A stretch of 64,000 nt of DNA from Pseudomonas batumici. GTDB taxonomy: Bacteria > Pseudomonadota > Gammaproteobacteria > Pseudomonadales > Pseudomonadaceae. A program made the position numbers and the translations under genes. Below the pieces are notes generated by a model. The model had not been told where the DNA came from and ran no database searches. It saw only the letters and a list, made by a program, of their open reading frames with translations. The stretch is taken from the NCBI RefSeq assembly GCF_000820515.1, contig NZ_JXDG01000008.1, forward strand, positions 46,619-110,618, given 5' to 3'. Positions 63,968 to 64,000 of this stretch are shown one piece after another. How positions within the stretch are numbered: the stretch's first letter is position 1; every line of letters starts with the position of its first letter.

Positions 63968-64000
63968 CCCTTGAGCCATGCGTCGTTTGTGCGGACGCCA

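Overview
This window is chromosomal DNA of a Pseudomonas, most likely of the P. fluorescens group. The evidence is high-GC coding sequence, GTG/TTG starts, REP elements of the GTGGGAGCCGGCTTGCxGGCGA type, the CbrA/CbrB-crcZ locus, a PrrF small RNA beside a cyclic-nucleotide-binding protein, and a gene order that (from memory) follows the carA-to-msrQ region of P. aeruginosa PAO1. No phage, insertion sequence, CRISPR array or plasmid feature was seen. The window starts inside carA and ends just after msrQ in a REP element.

Region 1 (1-20.9 kb, + strand except yhbY) is a housekeeping block. It holds carA (partial)-carB-greA, a small membrane protein, yhbY (-), rlmE-ftsH-folP-glmM, tpiA-secG, tRNA-Leu(GAG), initiator tRNA-Met, rimP-nusA-infB-rbfA-truB, rpsO and pnp. 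It covers carbamoyl phosphate, transcript elongation, rRNA and tRNA modification, ribosome maturation, translation initiation and RNA decay. Region 2 (20.9-33.4 kb, - strand) holds a DUF2845/DUF748 pair, an RlmI-like methyltransferase, an MpaB-family (DUF2236) protein, acs, pgi, panD, panC-panB and folK.

Region 3 (33.4-41.7 kb, - strand) is a carbon-catabolite control locus: pcnB, the crcZ small RNA, cbrB, cbrA, a 58-codon ORF (cbrX) overlapping cbrA, gluQ and dksA. Between cbrB and pcnB I can read a sigma-54 promoter, a CbrB-type palindrome (TGTTAC-N14-GTAACA), five A-rich Hfq/Crc decoy motifs and an intrinsic terminator. A matching Hfq/Crc-type motif covers the ribosome binding site of acs, so the decoy RNA and a plausible target lie in the same window.

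Region 4 (42-53 kb, mixed strands) holds an aminotransferase-sfsA pair, a Rieske protein, deoC, the Fur-controlled small RNA prrF, cbpA, a TfoX C-terminal-domain protein, a pentapeptide protein and an APH-like/P-loop kinase fusion. Divergent from the last is mrcB-lpoP-yqcC (PBP1b and its lipoprotein activator), followed by a DUF4124 protein. Region 5 (53-64 kb, + strand) holds ilvI-ilvN-ilvC, then a six-gene yjfIJKLMC-like operon (DUF2170, PspA, DUF2491, DUF350, DUF1190 lipoprotein, glutathionylspermidine-synthase-like ATP-grasp), pssA and msrP-msrQ. The yjf-like operon is the most accessory part: from memory ilvC and pssA are adjacent in PAO1. Its first gene carries an extra N-terminal domain and an internal start with a strong ribosome binding site, and a perfect palindrome lies just upstream. 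It is the best candidate here for incompletely described biology.
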